A stretch of 27,731 bases of DNA from a virus. Below are positions 1-6,593 of the stretch, in pieces. Under the pieces are notes generated by a model, which had not been told where the DNA came from, searched no databases, and worked only from the letters and a program-made list of their open reading frames with translations. The position numbers were made by a program, and so were the translations under genes. Location: the IMG/VR virus record IMGVR_UViG_3300046533_000890, positions 1 through 27,731 of that record. One strand, written 5' to 3'. Each line of letters begins with the position of its first letter. Positions within the stretch are counted from its first letter, which is position 1.

Positions 1-1035
1 GAGCCGCAGAGCCTTGCCCTTTGCCTGGTGCGAGACGCCGAAGAGGTTGCTGTGCACGCGCGCGTCAGACTCGGCCACGCGACCGAAGCGGCCACGTTCG
101 TGGTCATGCCATTCGGTGACCGCGTTGAGCGCGGACCACGCCGAAGCGCCAACCAGCTGTTCGTTGCGTTCGTTGGCGAAGAGCGTTTGCCACTCGCCGA
201 TGACTTCGGCGCGCTTCTTCAACCAGCGTGCACGTGGCTCGCTTGCTTCGTCGTCACTCGGCGCGGGAAACGTGGCATCGAACACCGTGGCGAAGTAGTC
301 GGCGACCTGCTGGTGATCGAAGGACGTCTTGGCCAACGCGCGCGCTTGCTCCGCCAGCTTGTTGAGTTCCTGGGCAGCGAACCCAAGGGCCAGCTTGGCC
401 GAACGGAGTTTGCCTTCCAGGTCACCGGTGTGCATGAATCGCACGCCGCGCGTCATGTCCCGTTCCGCGAGGCGAAGTGTGTTCGCGCAGACGATGCGAA
501 TGGCCGTCGGGCTGCACGTGAAGCTAGCCGTCCCTCCGTGGCCATTGGTCAATGCCAGGTAGGTGGCCAGGTTGTCGCAGAACCCGCCCTTGCCTTGCGC
601 GACCACGACGTCCGTGGGCAAACGGAGAAGGGCAAAGACTCGCTTGCCGCCGTAGAGGCTCCCGGCGGTCTCCAAGGCGGCGACTGGCGCCTGGACGACG
701 TTGCCTTGCTCGTCGATGCCGGCCGGGCCCGAGCCCATGACGGCATCGGCGAAGGCGGCCAGGTCACCGTTGTCGATCGGCTTGTAGCCGTCGCTCACGA
801 CGCCGAGGACGTCGTTGGTGTCACAGCGAATGTGCGCGCGGTGTTCGACCAGGGGGATCGTCGCCCCGTTGGCCAGCTGCGCGTTGAGCGGCAGTAGCTC
901 TGTGGTCCAGTCGAGCCCAAGCCGCTTGAACCCTTCAACCGCGGTGAGTCCTGACGGAAGGGATGCGCCGAGCCCGTGCCACGCTGGCTCGCCCACGTAG
1001 CCGAAACGGTCTGACTCTCTGATTTCGTGTGCCAT
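1..1035 (-). CDS. DUF932 / TIGR03299-type phage-plasmid protein (partial, C-terminus off the left edge)
   Basis: This reading frame starts at ATG 1035-1033 and stays open for 345 codons to the window edge, so the C-terminus is missing. A Shine-Dalgarno-like AAGGAAGA lies 5-12 bases upstream of the ATG. The N-terminus begins MAHEIRESDRFGYVGEPAWH and continues GLG; an early 'AWHGLG' is typical of the DUF932 (phage/plasmid-like TIGR03299) family. Later stretches such as 'GFCDNLATYLALTNGHGGT' and 'RIVCANTLRLAE' also fit that family's conserved core (allele and asparagine-rich strands). Members are common on phages and plasmids. Their biochemical role is not established, although replication or recombination roles have been suggested. 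It is the last visible gene of a leftward operon, 31 bases after the preceding stop. A plus-strand frame covering 28-897 is its antisense shadow. The family call is by eye and fairly secure; the function is unknown. Confidence 0.8.
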   Translation of the reverse strand, partial: MAHEIRESDRFGYVGEPAWHGLGASLPSGLTAVEGFKRLGLDWTTELLPLNAQLANGATIPLVEHRAHIRCDTNDVLGVVSDGYKPIDNGDLAAFADAVMGSGPAGIDEQGNVVQAPVAALETAGSLYGGKRVFALLRLPTDVVVAQGKGGFCDNLATYLALTNGHGGTASFTCSPTAIRIVCANTLRLAERDMTRGVRFMHTGDLEGKLRSAKLALGFAAQELNKLAEQARALAKTSFDHQQVADYFATVFDATFPAPSDDEASEPRARWLKKRAEVIGEWQTLFANERNEQLVGASAWSALNAVTEWHDHERGRFGRVAESDARVHSNLFGVSHQAKGKALRL

Positions 1036-1066
1036 GTGATTCTTCCTTGAGTAGAGGAAAGGGGAA

Positions 1067-1174
1067 CTAGCCGAGAATGAAGACTAGCACACTGGCGAAA
1101 ACGCCGCCGAGCGTGCCAACGAGAACGGGGAGCGCCACGCGAACGCGGCGCAGGAAAATGGGCGAGTGGGTCAT
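1067..1174 (-). CDS. 35-residue single-span membrane peptide
   Basis: A tiny gene starting MTHSPIFLRRVRVALPVLVG and ending LVFILG. It starts at ATG 1174-1172, inside the ATGA overlap with the stop of the gene before it, which is the main reason to accept it. Two arginines near residues 9-12 precede one hydrophobic stretch (about residues 13-35) with a GTLGG turn, as expected for a single transmembrane helix. No family is recognised. In an early phage operon, small membrane peptides may modify the host envelope or block superinfection, but nothing here shows which. It is the second short membrane peptide of this operon. Confidence 0.6.
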   Translation of the reverse strand: MTHSPIFLRRVRVALPVLVGTLGGVFASVLVFILG

Positions 1175-1524
1175 GCGTCGTAGCCTTCGCACTTGATGTA
1201 GAACGACGTCGCGCTTTCGATGACCCCATGGTCGCGCCGGTAGCCTGCCGCTTCCAACAAGGCGATGACCGCGGCAAACTTCTCCCGGCGCGCAGCCTTG
1301 TCGGTGGCGATGGTCTGGCCGCGGTCGTAGCGGTCTGCCCAGTGAATCCCGACCGTCTTGCTGCAGCCAACCTTCCTGACGTCGACGCCTTCGGTGCCCG
1401 TCTGCTGGTTGTCGAACGCGGTGTAGCGACCCGTCATCTTGTGAAGCGGGATCCCGGCGCGCGTGACTAGCCGCTTGATGGCGGCAACGACGGTTCGCGG
1501 GCAGGACAGGCAAGGCGGTTTCAC
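1171..1524 (-). CDS. hypothetical protein with N-terminal CxxC (117 aa)
   Basis: The gene starts at GTG 1524-1522, which overlaps the previous stop as GTGA, with an AAGGTG ribosome-binding sequence a few bases upstream. A longer version in the same frame (back to 1701) would overlap two other small genes and reads as noise, so the GTG is preferred. The product begins VKPPCLSCPRTVVAAIKRLV, with a C5-x2-C8 pair, and has further cysteines near residue 54 and near the C-terminus (IKCEGYDA). The middle is polar and the second half looks mostly helical. A metal-binding or redox pair is possible but incomplete as a classical zinc ribbon. I recognise no family. It is translationally coupled to the genes on both sides. 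Confidence 0.65.
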   Translation of the reverse strand: MKPPCLSCPRTVVAAIKRLVTRAGIPLHKMTGRYTAFDNQQTGTEGVDVRKVGCSKTVGIHWADRYDRGQTIATDKAARREKFAAVIALLEAAGYRRDHGVIESATSFYIKCEGYDA

Positions 1525-1658
1525 GCGCGCACCTTGGCCAGCCTGAGTGCGCAGCGAATGGCGCGCGCCCAGGCCCAGCAGTAGACGGTGAAGACGTAGA
1601 CGGCCACGACAAGCATGGGCGCGGCTGCAACGCAACTGAGGATGTCGTGCGCGTTCAT
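1521..1658 (-). CDS. 45-residue membrane peptide
   Basis: A short frame starting MNAHDILSCVAAAPMLVVAV, continuing through a hydrophobic aromatic stretch (VYVFTVYCWAW), and ending with the basic tail RLAKVRA. Its ATG (1658-1656) overlaps the upstream stop as ATGA and its own stop overlaps the next start as GTGA, so it sits exactly between two coupled genes. The hydrophobic core (about residues 9-31) followed by Arg/Lys predicts one membrane span with the C-terminus inside. No family is recognised. The two-sided coupling makes a real gene likely despite its length. Confidence 0.65.
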   Translation of the reverse strand: MNAHDILSCVAAAPMLVVAVYVFTVYCWAWARAIRCALRLAKVRA

Positions 1659-1864
1659 AGCTTCTCACCCAAAAGCGCGACGAGCTCTTTGCGGTCAGCA
1701 TCGGTCAACTGCTCGGCAAAGAGGATTGCCAGGATTGCCACGTGCTGGTAGCGCGAAGTGATGCCGTGTGCGGCCGTGCGGTCACCTCGCCTCCAGTCGG
1801 CAACGAGTTCGGCGGCTTCCTGCCGGAGTTCGACCATTGAAGGCGGTAGTTGGCGACGGCTCAT
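1655..1864 (-). CDS. small helical hypothetical protein (69 aa)
   Basis: The product begins MSRRQLPPSMVELRQEAAEL and looks helical and amphipathic, with an acidic leucine-rich C-terminus (ADRKELVALLGEKL). An in-frame ATG three codons earlier exists (1873). I chose 1864 because it forms an ATGA overlap with the stop of the gene before it, as at the next junctions of this operon. The stop overlaps the following start in the same way. No domain is recognised. Being small, charged and early-operon, it could be a regulator or host-takeover peptide, but that is only inference. Confidence 0.65.
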   Translation of the reverse strand: MSRRQLPPSMVELRQEAAELVADWRRGDRTAAHGITSRYQHVAILAILFAEQLTDADRKELVALLGEKL

Positions 1865-2049
1865 CGTTCGCACCTATCCGCGACCTTGCGGCAGATCCTG
1901 GCCATGTCGGCGCGGGCATTCGTCAGATCCAGCAAGGCCCACTTGCCGGCCAGAGGCGAGCGGTTGAGCACGCGGAGACGTTCTGCAGCCGTTGCCAACT
2001 GGTTGAGCAACGCTTCCAACGGTTCGAGTGTGTTGGTTTCAGCGGTCAT
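1861..2049 (-). CDS. small helical hypothetical protein, first gene of the leftward operon (62 aa)
   Basis: This gene starts at ATG 2049-2047, with AAAGGA about 6-11 bases upstream. The product begins MTAETNTLEPLEALLNQLAT. It is mostly helical with leucine/alanine heptad-like spacing, which fits a short coiled coil, and ends CRKVADRCER. It is the promoter-proximal gene of the leftward operon, about 65 bases downstream of a sigma70-like promoter. A 14-base palindrome lies in its 5' leader. I recognise no family. A small coiled-coil protein first in a divergent operon could be a regulator, but no DNA-binding motif is visible. Confidence 0.65.
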   Translation of the reverse strand: MTAETNTLEPLEALLNQLATAAERLRVLNRSPLAGKWALLDLTNARADMARICRKVADRCER

Positions 2050-2061
2050 GTTGCATCCTTT

Positions 2062-2075
2062 GTCGCCTTGGCGAC
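2062..2075. promoter_or_regulatory. 14-base palindrome in the leader of the leftward operon
   Basis: GTCGCC-TT-GGCGAC is a near-perfect inverted repeat 13-26 bases upstream of the first start codon of the leftward operon. It could be an operator or a small RNA hairpin affecting translation. Seen directly; the role is inferred. Confidence 0.35.
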
Positions 2076-2112
2076 GCGGTTACGAGTGACTGGAAAAGAG
2101 ACTGGACGTTGC

Positions 2113-2140
2113 AGTGTATCATGCGCGCAGCGTTTGTCAA
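2113..2140 (-). promoter_or_regulatory. sigma70-like promoter for the leftward operon
   Basis: Read on the minus strand, a perfect -35 box TTGACA (2140-2135) is followed after 16 bases by TACACT (2118-2113), which matches the -10 consensus at four of six positions. Transcription would start near 2106, leaving a leader of about 57 bases before the first ATG. The -10 box overlaps a GTTGCAG motif (2108-2114) of the kind repeated across the adjacent non-coding region, so a protein binding that motif could repress it. Confidence 0.6.
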
Positions 2141-2194
2141 GTTTTTGGGTTGAAAGATTCTCGGAATGAGACTCGCAAGCGCGAACCGGGGAGA

Positions 2195-2218
2195 GTGAGA
2201 TACCCGTCGGTATCTTAC
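2195..2218. promoter_or_regulatory. inverted repeat in the divergent control region
   Basis: AGATACC-CGTC-GGTATCT is a perfect 7+7 inverted repeat with a 4-base loop. It extends to 10 pairs if one G-U pair is allowed. No T-run follows, so it is more like an operator or structural element than a terminator. Confidence 0.4.
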
Positions 2219-2230
2219 CTGCAGCGGTTT

Positions 2231-2407
2231 CTGCAACCTGACCCCAGGTTGCAGCAATCCATGATTGCAACCACCAGGGAGGTTGCAGACATGCGGCCAA
2301 GAATGTTGCGCAAGCCTATGTTGCTACGTTACTTGCAACAATGTGCAGGTTTCGCGAGGTGCGATCGACGCAGCGGGGCCCACGCGCCCGGGAACTGCAA
2401 TGCAACC
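2231..2407. repeat. cluster of TTGCA/TGCAA motifs with nested inverted repeats
   Basis: A perfect 10+10 inverted repeat, CTGCAACCTG-ACCC-CAGGTTGCAG, occupies 2231-2254. It is followed by GCAAT-CCATG-ATTGC (2254-2268), TGCAACC (2266-2272), GGTTGCAG (2281-2288), ATGTTGC twice (2303 and 2318), TTGCGCAA (2306-2313), TGCAACA (2334-2340) and TGCAACC (2401-2407). Two outlying copies, at 2051-2055 and 2109-2113, flank the leftward start and overlap its promoter. The density suggests repeated protein-binding sites: operators, or iterons of a replication origin. The copies are seen directly; the function is inferred. Confidence 0.5.
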
Positions 2408-2490
2408 TCCCTTGCGCATAACCAAACGGAGAAACCGTAGCCAACCACTGAAAACCCTAGAAAAATTGCCGAAGAAAAACTATTAGGCAT

Positions 2491-2581
2491 GGAGAAGAGA
2501 GAGAGTAGAGAGATGAAAAGAGTTCACTCTCTCTCTCTCTCTCTAGTTAGAGTCCCTCTCACACACACACTGTGTGTGTGT
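2491..2581. repeat. purine-rich block, (CT)9 run and CA/TG palindrome
   Basis: A GA-rich block (about 2491-2522) is followed by nine CT units (2527-2544) that can pair back with it, giving a large imperfect hairpin or triplex-prone mirror tract. Then ACACACACAC (2561-2570), one T, and GTGTGTGTGT (2572-2581) form a near-perfect 10+10 palindrome. Simple repeats like these are unusual in a compact phage genome and may mark an unwinding, pausing or recombination-prone site. Confidence 0.55.
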
Positions 2582-2676
2582 AGGGGGCGGTAGACCCTCT
2601 GACATCTCCGCGCCCTTTAGTTTAGTCGACGAGGTGGGGCTTGCGTTTTCGAGTCTAGTTGTGTATCCAAATCCAC

Positions 2677-3243
2677 ATGACCAGGCATTCACTCAGTATT
2701 TCGCCTCAGAGCATGGAGGTTGTGGAGCGGATCATGGGGAAGCTGCGTGGGGCGTTCGATGCAGGGGTGCTGTCGTGGAGCCCGTCGCAGTCGAAGACCA
2801 TCGAGTTCCTTGGCTGGGTCTACGAGCAGCTGTGCGAGCGACAGAAGATCGAGGTCGCAGACACGCTACTTTTCAGACCGATCACCGCGATGCAGGGAAG
2901 GCCACAGTTTCGGCCGACGCTGCATCAGATCAGCGTGGCCAGCAAGGTGCTCATCGAGAAGTTGGGGCGCGAGCCAACACAACTCGAGGTCAATGCGTTC
3001 CTGAAGCGCAACCCGGACGTGGGTTGGTTCCCGAACACGCTGACCGTGACGGACAGGGGGCCTTTCGCCAACGCAAGCCACTACCAGCAGAAGCTGAACG
3101 AGCTCACCGCGCACATGACCAAGGAGCCAAACAGGTCCACGCACTTCGAAGAATGGAAACAGTGGCTCAAGGACAACAACGATGAGCTCGTGAAGCACAT
3201 GGCGACGGCGCGAGAATATGCCGAGTCGATGTTGAAAAGGTGA
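2677..3243 (+). CDS. hypothetical protein, first gene of the rightward operon (188 aa)
   Basis: The chosen ATG gives a product starting MTRHSLSISPQSMEVVERIM. An in-frame TTG at 2659 and ATGs at 2713 and 2734 are alternatives; the one at 2734 has GGAG about 10 bases upstream, so the true start is uncertain. The protein is soluble, charged and largely helical, with no signal peptide or membrane span. Its C-terminal half (KEPNRSTHFEEWKQWLKDNN) is amphipathic. No family is recognised. It opens the late-gene direction just downstream of the control region and precedes the packaging genes, so a regulatory or DNA-packaging accessory role is possible. The stop is followed at once by a 10-base palindrome (GACCTAGGTC, 3242-3251). 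Confidence 0.65.
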   Translation: MTRHSLSISPQSMEVVERIMGKLRGAFDAGVLSWSPSQSKTIEFLGWVYEQLCERQKIEVADTLLFRPITAMQGRPQFRPTLHQISVASKVLIEKLGREPTQLEVNAFLKRNPDVGWFPNTLTVTDRGPFANASHYQQKLNELTAHMTKEPNRSTHFEEWKQWLKDNNDELVKHMATAREYAESMLKR

Positions 3244-3266
3244 CCTAGGTCGCTACAACCTCCTGC

Positions 3267-3644
3267 ATGACGCAAACGGAATCTCTCGCCACTCCGACCA
3301 CCTCTGCAGACCAGGCCGCCACGGACACTCCGAAGGCAAAGCGCGCGAAAAAGCAGCGCCGGTTCAAGCTGTTCGGTGGCGACAGCGGTGGCGACTTCAG
3401 GATCTACCTCATCGCCGAGGACGAGAACCTGCCCAAGGGCACGTTGATCCCTGCGCCGTGCCCTGGCTTCGAGTCGACCCAGGCCGCGCAGAAGTTCATC
3501 AAGACCGATGGCGCCCAGTTCGTCGGCAAGCAGCTGATGATCACCAAGGCGATCCACATCGTCAGGATCAACCTCGAGGAGAAGCCGCAGGTCAAGGTCG
3601 AGTTCAAGCCGCGCACCCAGGTCAGCGGACCGCCTGCGAGCTGA
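3267..3644 (+). CDS. hypothetical protein with basic N-terminal linker (125 aa)
   Basis: The first 35 residues are a Thr/Ala/Ser-rich then strongly basic linker (KAKRAKKQRR). They are followed by a compact beta-rich domain with the readable segments FRIYLIAEDENLPKGTLIPA and GFESTQAAQKFIKTDG. The basic linker suggests nucleic-acid binding, but I recognise no named domain. No strong ribosome-binding site is visible ahead of the ATG. The gene is 2 bases upstream of the Acb2-like gene, so the two are probably translated together. Its place before the terminase could mean a packaging accessory or regulatory protein. Confidence 0.65.
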   Translation: MTQTESLATPTTSADQAATDTPKAKRAKKQRRFKLFGGDSGGDFRIYLIAEDENLPKGTLIPAPCPGFESTQAAQKFIKTDGAQFVGKQLMITKAIHIVRINLEEKPQVKVEFKPRTQVSGPPAS

Positions 3645-3646
3645 AC

Positions 3647-3874
3647 GTGCACACCAATGGCCTGAGCGACGAAGAGCTGCGCAACCGGTTCTTCTACCAC
3701 CCTCCGACCGAGGCCACGTTGCCGAAGTTCGCCGCGATCAACGAGGCGTGTTTCGCGTTGGCCAAGGTGATCCGCGACACGGTTCCACCCGGACGCGGCC
3801 TGGCGCTGGCGCTCACTCACCTGGAGGACGTGCGCATGCGCGCGAACTTCGGGATCGCCACCGAGTCGACGTGA
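3647..3874 (+). CDS. Acb2-like (anti-CBASS 2, DUF7681-type) small protein candidate
   Basis: A GTG start two bases after the previous stop gives a 75-residue all-helical protein. It contains RFFYHPP (residues 14-20), a proline-centred turn (TVPPGR), and near the C-terminus LALALTHLEDVRMRANFGIA (residues 52-71). This order closely resembles phage Acb2 proteins, which carry RFxYHPP near the N-terminus and a SLALTxLEEAxMWANAAIA-like C-terminal helix. Characterised Acb2 proteins are hexameric sponges that bind the cyclic di- and trinucleotides made by CBASS and so block that defence. The aromatic Tyr of YHPP is kept. In my by-eye alignment, basic positions of homologues are N32 and A34 here, so ligand preference may differ. 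A longer in-frame version from 3458 overlaps the upstream gene and reads as noise. The family match is from memory and was not searched. Confidence 0.65.
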   Translation: MHTNGLSDEELRNRFFYHPPTEATLPKFAAINEACFALAKVIRDTVPPGRGLALALTHLEDVRMRANFGIATEST

Positions 3875-3894
3875 GGCGGTAGCATCGGCCGCCG

Positions 3895-4629
3895 ATGGCC
3901 AAGACCTCGACGCCGCTGTTCGATCCGAAGGCGAAGGAGAAGCTCCAGCGCGCCGCTGACTCGATCGGCCTCAGCCTCCAGCAGCTGATCGATCTCGTTG
4001 TCGACTCCGGCGCGATGACCGAGCCGGTGCCGAAGGACAAGGATGGCTTCACGCCGACCTTGACCATGGCGGACCTTGGCAAGCGCATGTGGACCGAGCT
4101 GCAGCTCGTCATGCGCCCGGAACGAAGCGAGTGGTTCGCCACCCTCCTCCGTCAGCAACAGGTCGCTCTGATCGTCACCCTGCGCGAACAGGGCTACCGC
4201 AGCGAGGTCGTTGGCAAGGAACTGGGGCTGACGTCGCTCGAGGTCGCGAGGATCTACAGCGAGCACGCCGACAACATCGGCGCACAGGTCGCCAACATCA
4301 GGCTCAACACGCTGGCGGGGCACATCCAGATCGCTGCCGAGCGCGCGCAGCAAGGGCTGATGGAACAAGGGAAGTGGGCGAGCTACTTCCGAGTCACCAA
4401 GGAGCTGGTGTCGCTGCTGCAGTCGCTCGGCATCGTCGACAGCGCAGTGCGCCGCGTCGAAGTCACCCACAACGTCAACTTCGGCGAGCAGCGCAAGGCC
4501 GAGGTCGATGCTATGGTGAAGCTCGAGCTCAAGAAGCAGAAGCGCATCGAAGAGCTCAAGGCGGCGGACTTCTCGCTTGTCGACGAGGTGCCGGCCCTGA
4601 AGCTCGAAGGCGAAGGCGAGATCCCATGA
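3895..4629 (+). CDS. candidate terminase small subunit
   Basis: A 244-residue protein two genes before the large terminase. The centre (about residues 96-124, REQGYRSEVVGKELGLTSLE) reads as a helix-turn-helix. It is followed by long helices (VANIRLNTLAGHIQIAAERA) and a segment LVSLLQSLGIVDSAVRRVEV, then THNVNF, of the kind seen after the oligomerisation core in small terminases. The small subunit would bind phage DNA at the packaging site and load the large terminase. Position, size and HTH support this; I see no diagnostic family signature, so a different DNA-binding protein remains possible. The C-terminus is lysine/glutamate-rich. The ribosome-binding site is weak (GAGG about 18 bases upstream). 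The stop overlaps the next ATG (ATGA). Confidence 0.55.
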   Translation: MAKTSTPLFDPKAKEKLQRAADSIGLSLQQLIDLVVDSGAMTEPVPKDKDGFTPTLTMADLGKRMWTELQLVMRPERSEWFATLLRQQQVALIVTLREQGYRSEVVGKELGLTSLEVARIYSEHADNIGAQVANIRLNTLAGHIQIAAERAQQGLMEQGKWASYFRVTKELVSLLQSLGIVDSAVRRVEVTHNVNFGEQRKAEVDAMVKLELKKQKRIEELKAADFSLVDEVPALKLEGEGEIP

Positions 4630-4868
4630 TCATCTCCAAGACCAAGTTCCTTGGTATCGGCGTGCCGTCGCGGCCGAGTGCCTGCCCGCAGTGCCGGAAG
4701 ACCATCGAGGTCGACAGCTTTGTCGTCTACGACGGCGACAAGTGGCTCGGACACGCGACGTTCTTCTGCTCGGAGGAGTGCCTGCAGAAGGACCCGGCGC
4801 TCGAGGACAGGTCGCACCACCGGGGCGACGGCAAGCCGATGCAGTGGTCTTGGGAAGCTGATGACTGA
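4626..4868 (+). CDS. FCS-type zinc-finger protein (80 aa)
   Basis: Starts inside an ATGA overlap with the small-terminase candidate; the stop lies inside the start of the large-terminase gene (8-base overlap), so it is embedded between the two packaging genes. It has C20-x2-C23 (SACPQC) and C48-x3-C52 in FFCSEEC, the treble-clef arrangement of FCS/TRASH/MYM-like zinc fingers. The C-terminus is acidic and tryptophan-containing (MQWSWEADD). A second protein with the same cysteine plan lies after the terminase (6986-7201). The role is unknown. The position suggests a packaging accessory or nucleic-acid or protein-binding factor. A longer frame through this region is only the terminase frame extended upstream. 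Confidence 0.7.
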   Translation: MIISKTKFLGIGVPSRPSACPQCRKTIEVDSFVVYDGDKWLGHATFFCSEECLQKDPALEDRSHHRGDGKPMQWSWEADD

Positions 4869-6579
4869 TCCAGTCACATCGATCTCGCTCGAGGACCTGC
4901 GCATCGAGAGACTGGCGCGCGAGCGCGACTACTACACCTCCGAGGACGGCTTCCTCGACTTCGTGCGTGACAGCGGCGCGGCCCCCGATGCCGAGTGGCA
5001 ACCGCATGGACGCTACTGCCAGGAGCTCATCACCTGGCGAGGCGAGGTCGACAAGGACAACCCGGAGATCACGAACTTCAAGTCGAAGTGCGTGCTCTGG
5101 CCGCGCGGCTCGTTCAAGAGCCAGGTGTTCACGATTGGTCAGGCTGCCTGGCTGATCGCGCGCGATCCGAACATCCGAATCCTCATCTGCTCGGAGACTG
5201 CGCGACAGGCGCAGAAGTTCTCTGCCGAGGTGATGAAGATCGTCGACAGCCAGTGGTTCCGTGACCGCTTCGGCGTCCACCGCGGCGACAAGTGGAAGGA
5301 AGCCTCTGGCGTGTTCTACAGCGCGTTGCGGACGCGCCAGGGCATCAAGGACCCGACGCTCGCGTCGTCAGGCGTCGGCGAGGTGCAGACTGGTTCGCAC
5401 TGGGACGTCGTGTTGATGGACGACGTTTGCTCGCAGGAGAACACCAAGACGCCGGAGTCGATCGAGTCGCTGTGGACGTGGTTCTCCGAGGTGCAGTCGC
5501 AGCTCGACCCAGGCACGAAGCTGTTCGTCATCGGCACGCTCCACCACTACAACGACATCTACTGCAAGATCATCAAGGACGACGCGATCGCCGCGACCTT
5601 CGAGATCAGCAAGCACGCATGGGCTGACCCGATCGTCGACCCGAGGAGTGACTCGCCGACGACGTTGTTCTTCCCCAAGAGGCTGACTCGAGCCTTCGTC
5701 GCCGACAGGAAGATCAAGCAAGTGCCGCGCCTCTACGCCTGCTTCTACGAGAACCGGCCACAGACGGGCGAGGACCAGATCTTCCACGCCGAGTTCTTCC
5801 ACGTGATCCGCGACCAGGACGTGCCGAGTGCGGTGTGGACCTACGTGTTCACGGACTTCGCCTTCATCGCCGAGGAGAAGAAGAAGGCGAAGGCTGATCG
5901 CACGTGCTTCTGGGTCGTCAGCCTCGACTGCAACCGTGTTGCCTACGTGCGCGACTTCTACGTCGGCAGGTGGCGGCCGTCGGACTCCTGCCGGATCGTG
6001 TGCGACCTGTGGACGAGGTTCCAGCCGCTGAACGTGAAGGGCGTCGGCGTCGAGAAGGTGACGCACAAGGAGCTCCTCATGTCGCTGTTCGAGGAGATCC
6101 GCCGACAGACCTTCATCCGACCTCGCTTCATCGAGATCGAAGGGCGCAACCAAGAGGTCAAGGACATCAGGATCGAGGCGATCGAGCCGCGCTTCCGCAG
6201 CGGCAACATCTACTTCACCGAGTCGCTACGTCAGCAGTTCCAGACGAAGTGGAAGCCGATGTTCGACGAGATGACGGAGTGGCCGTTCAGCAAGCACGAC
6301 GACATCCCCGACGCGATCAGCGACCTCGACAAGATCGATCCGAGCGGCAAGTTCTACTTTCCAGCTCCACCCCCTGGATGGGTGCCGATGGAAGTGCGAC
6401 GCTTCGAGCCGCCGACAGTCTATGGCCGCTACAACCCGCGGCTCGACTACCCCGCGCGCGAGTTCACCAAGAACAAAGAGCACGACCTGTGGAACAGCAA
6501 GCAGTCAGAGGCCGCACCGGGGTCTCTCTTCCGCGGAACACCAAACCAGTCAAACCGCGACATCTTCGGCCAGCAGTAG
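4861..6579 (+). CDS. terL: terminase large subunit (packaging ATPase-nuclease)
   Basis: The motor that threads DNA into the prohead and cuts the concatemer; 572 residues. The ATPase domain shows a Walker A-type loop WPRGSFKS (residues 80-87), Walker B VVLMDD (183-188) and a coupling motif VIGT (223-226). The nuclease domain begins with VFTDFAF (Asp332), has GVGVEKV (Glu398), and ends with HDDIPDAISD (479-488), the usual C-terminal metal-binding aspartate motif of terminase nucleases. All expected motifs are intact. The ATG at 4861 (MTDPVTSISLEDLRIERLAR) overlaps the preceding gene by 8 bases and has GGGAAG upstream. The same frame is open back to 4651, but that part is the zinc-finger gene's out-of-frame shadow. 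Confidence 0.93.
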   Translation: MTDPVTSISLEDLRIERLARERDYYTSEDGFLDFVRDSGAAPDAEWQPHGRYCQELITWRGEVDKDNPEITNFKSKCVLWPRGSFKSQVFTIGQAAWLIARDPNIRILICSETARQAQKFSAEVMKIVDSQWFRDRFGVHRGDKWKEASGVFYSALRTRQGIKDPTLASSGVGEVQTGSHWDVVLMDDVCSQENTKTPESIESLWTWFSEVQSQLDPGTKLFVIGTLHHYNDIYCKIIKDDAIAATFEISKHAWADPIVDPRSDSPTTLFFPKRLTRAFVADRKIKQVPRLYACFYENRPQTGEDQIFHAEFFHVIRDQDVPSAVWTYVFTDFAFIAEEKKKAKADRTCFWVVSLDCNRVAYVRDFYVGRWRPSDSCRIVCDLWTRFQPLNVKGVGVEKVTHKELLMSLFEEIRRQTFIRPRFIEIEGRNQEVKDIRIEAIEPRFRSGNIYFTESLRQQFQTKWKPMFDEMTEWPFSKHDDIPDAISDLDKIDPSGKFYFPAPPPGWVPMEVRRFEPPTVYGRYNPRLDYPAREFTKNKEHDLWNSKQSEAAPGSLFRGTPNQSNRDIFGQQ

Positions 6580-6593
6580 AAGCCGGTGAGTTG

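Larger units (their letters stand above)
2141..2676. other. divergent non-coding region between the leftward and rightward operons
   Basis: About 540 bases with no credible gene; the short frames here lack ribosome-binding sites and read as noise. It is visibly richer in A/T than the flanks. From left to right it holds an inverted repeat, the TTGCA/TGCAA cluster, an A-rich stretch (about 2440-2485), a purine block and a (CT)9 run, and a CA/TG palindrome. I could not find a convincing sigma70 promoter for the rightward genes, so a phage-specific promoter is possible. Confidence 0.55.

Noticed and set aside
28-897. 289-codon plus-strand frame
   Set aside because: Shadow of the DUF932 gene, whose product has family motifs and a good ribosome-binding site on the minus strand.
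2489-2600. Short frame starting MEKRESREMKRVHSL in the repeat block
   Set aside because: It runs through simple repeats, lacks a ribosome-binding site and has no protein-like composition.
2641-2667. Possible promoter TTGCGT ... TGTATC for the rightward genes
   Set aside because: Spacing is short (about 15) and both boxes match poorly; not enough to call.
4651-4860. Upstream extension of the large-terminase frame
   Set aside because: The added residues are Arg/Ser-rich and overlap a cysteine-patterned zinc-finger gene; ATG 4861 gives a normal terminase N-terminus.
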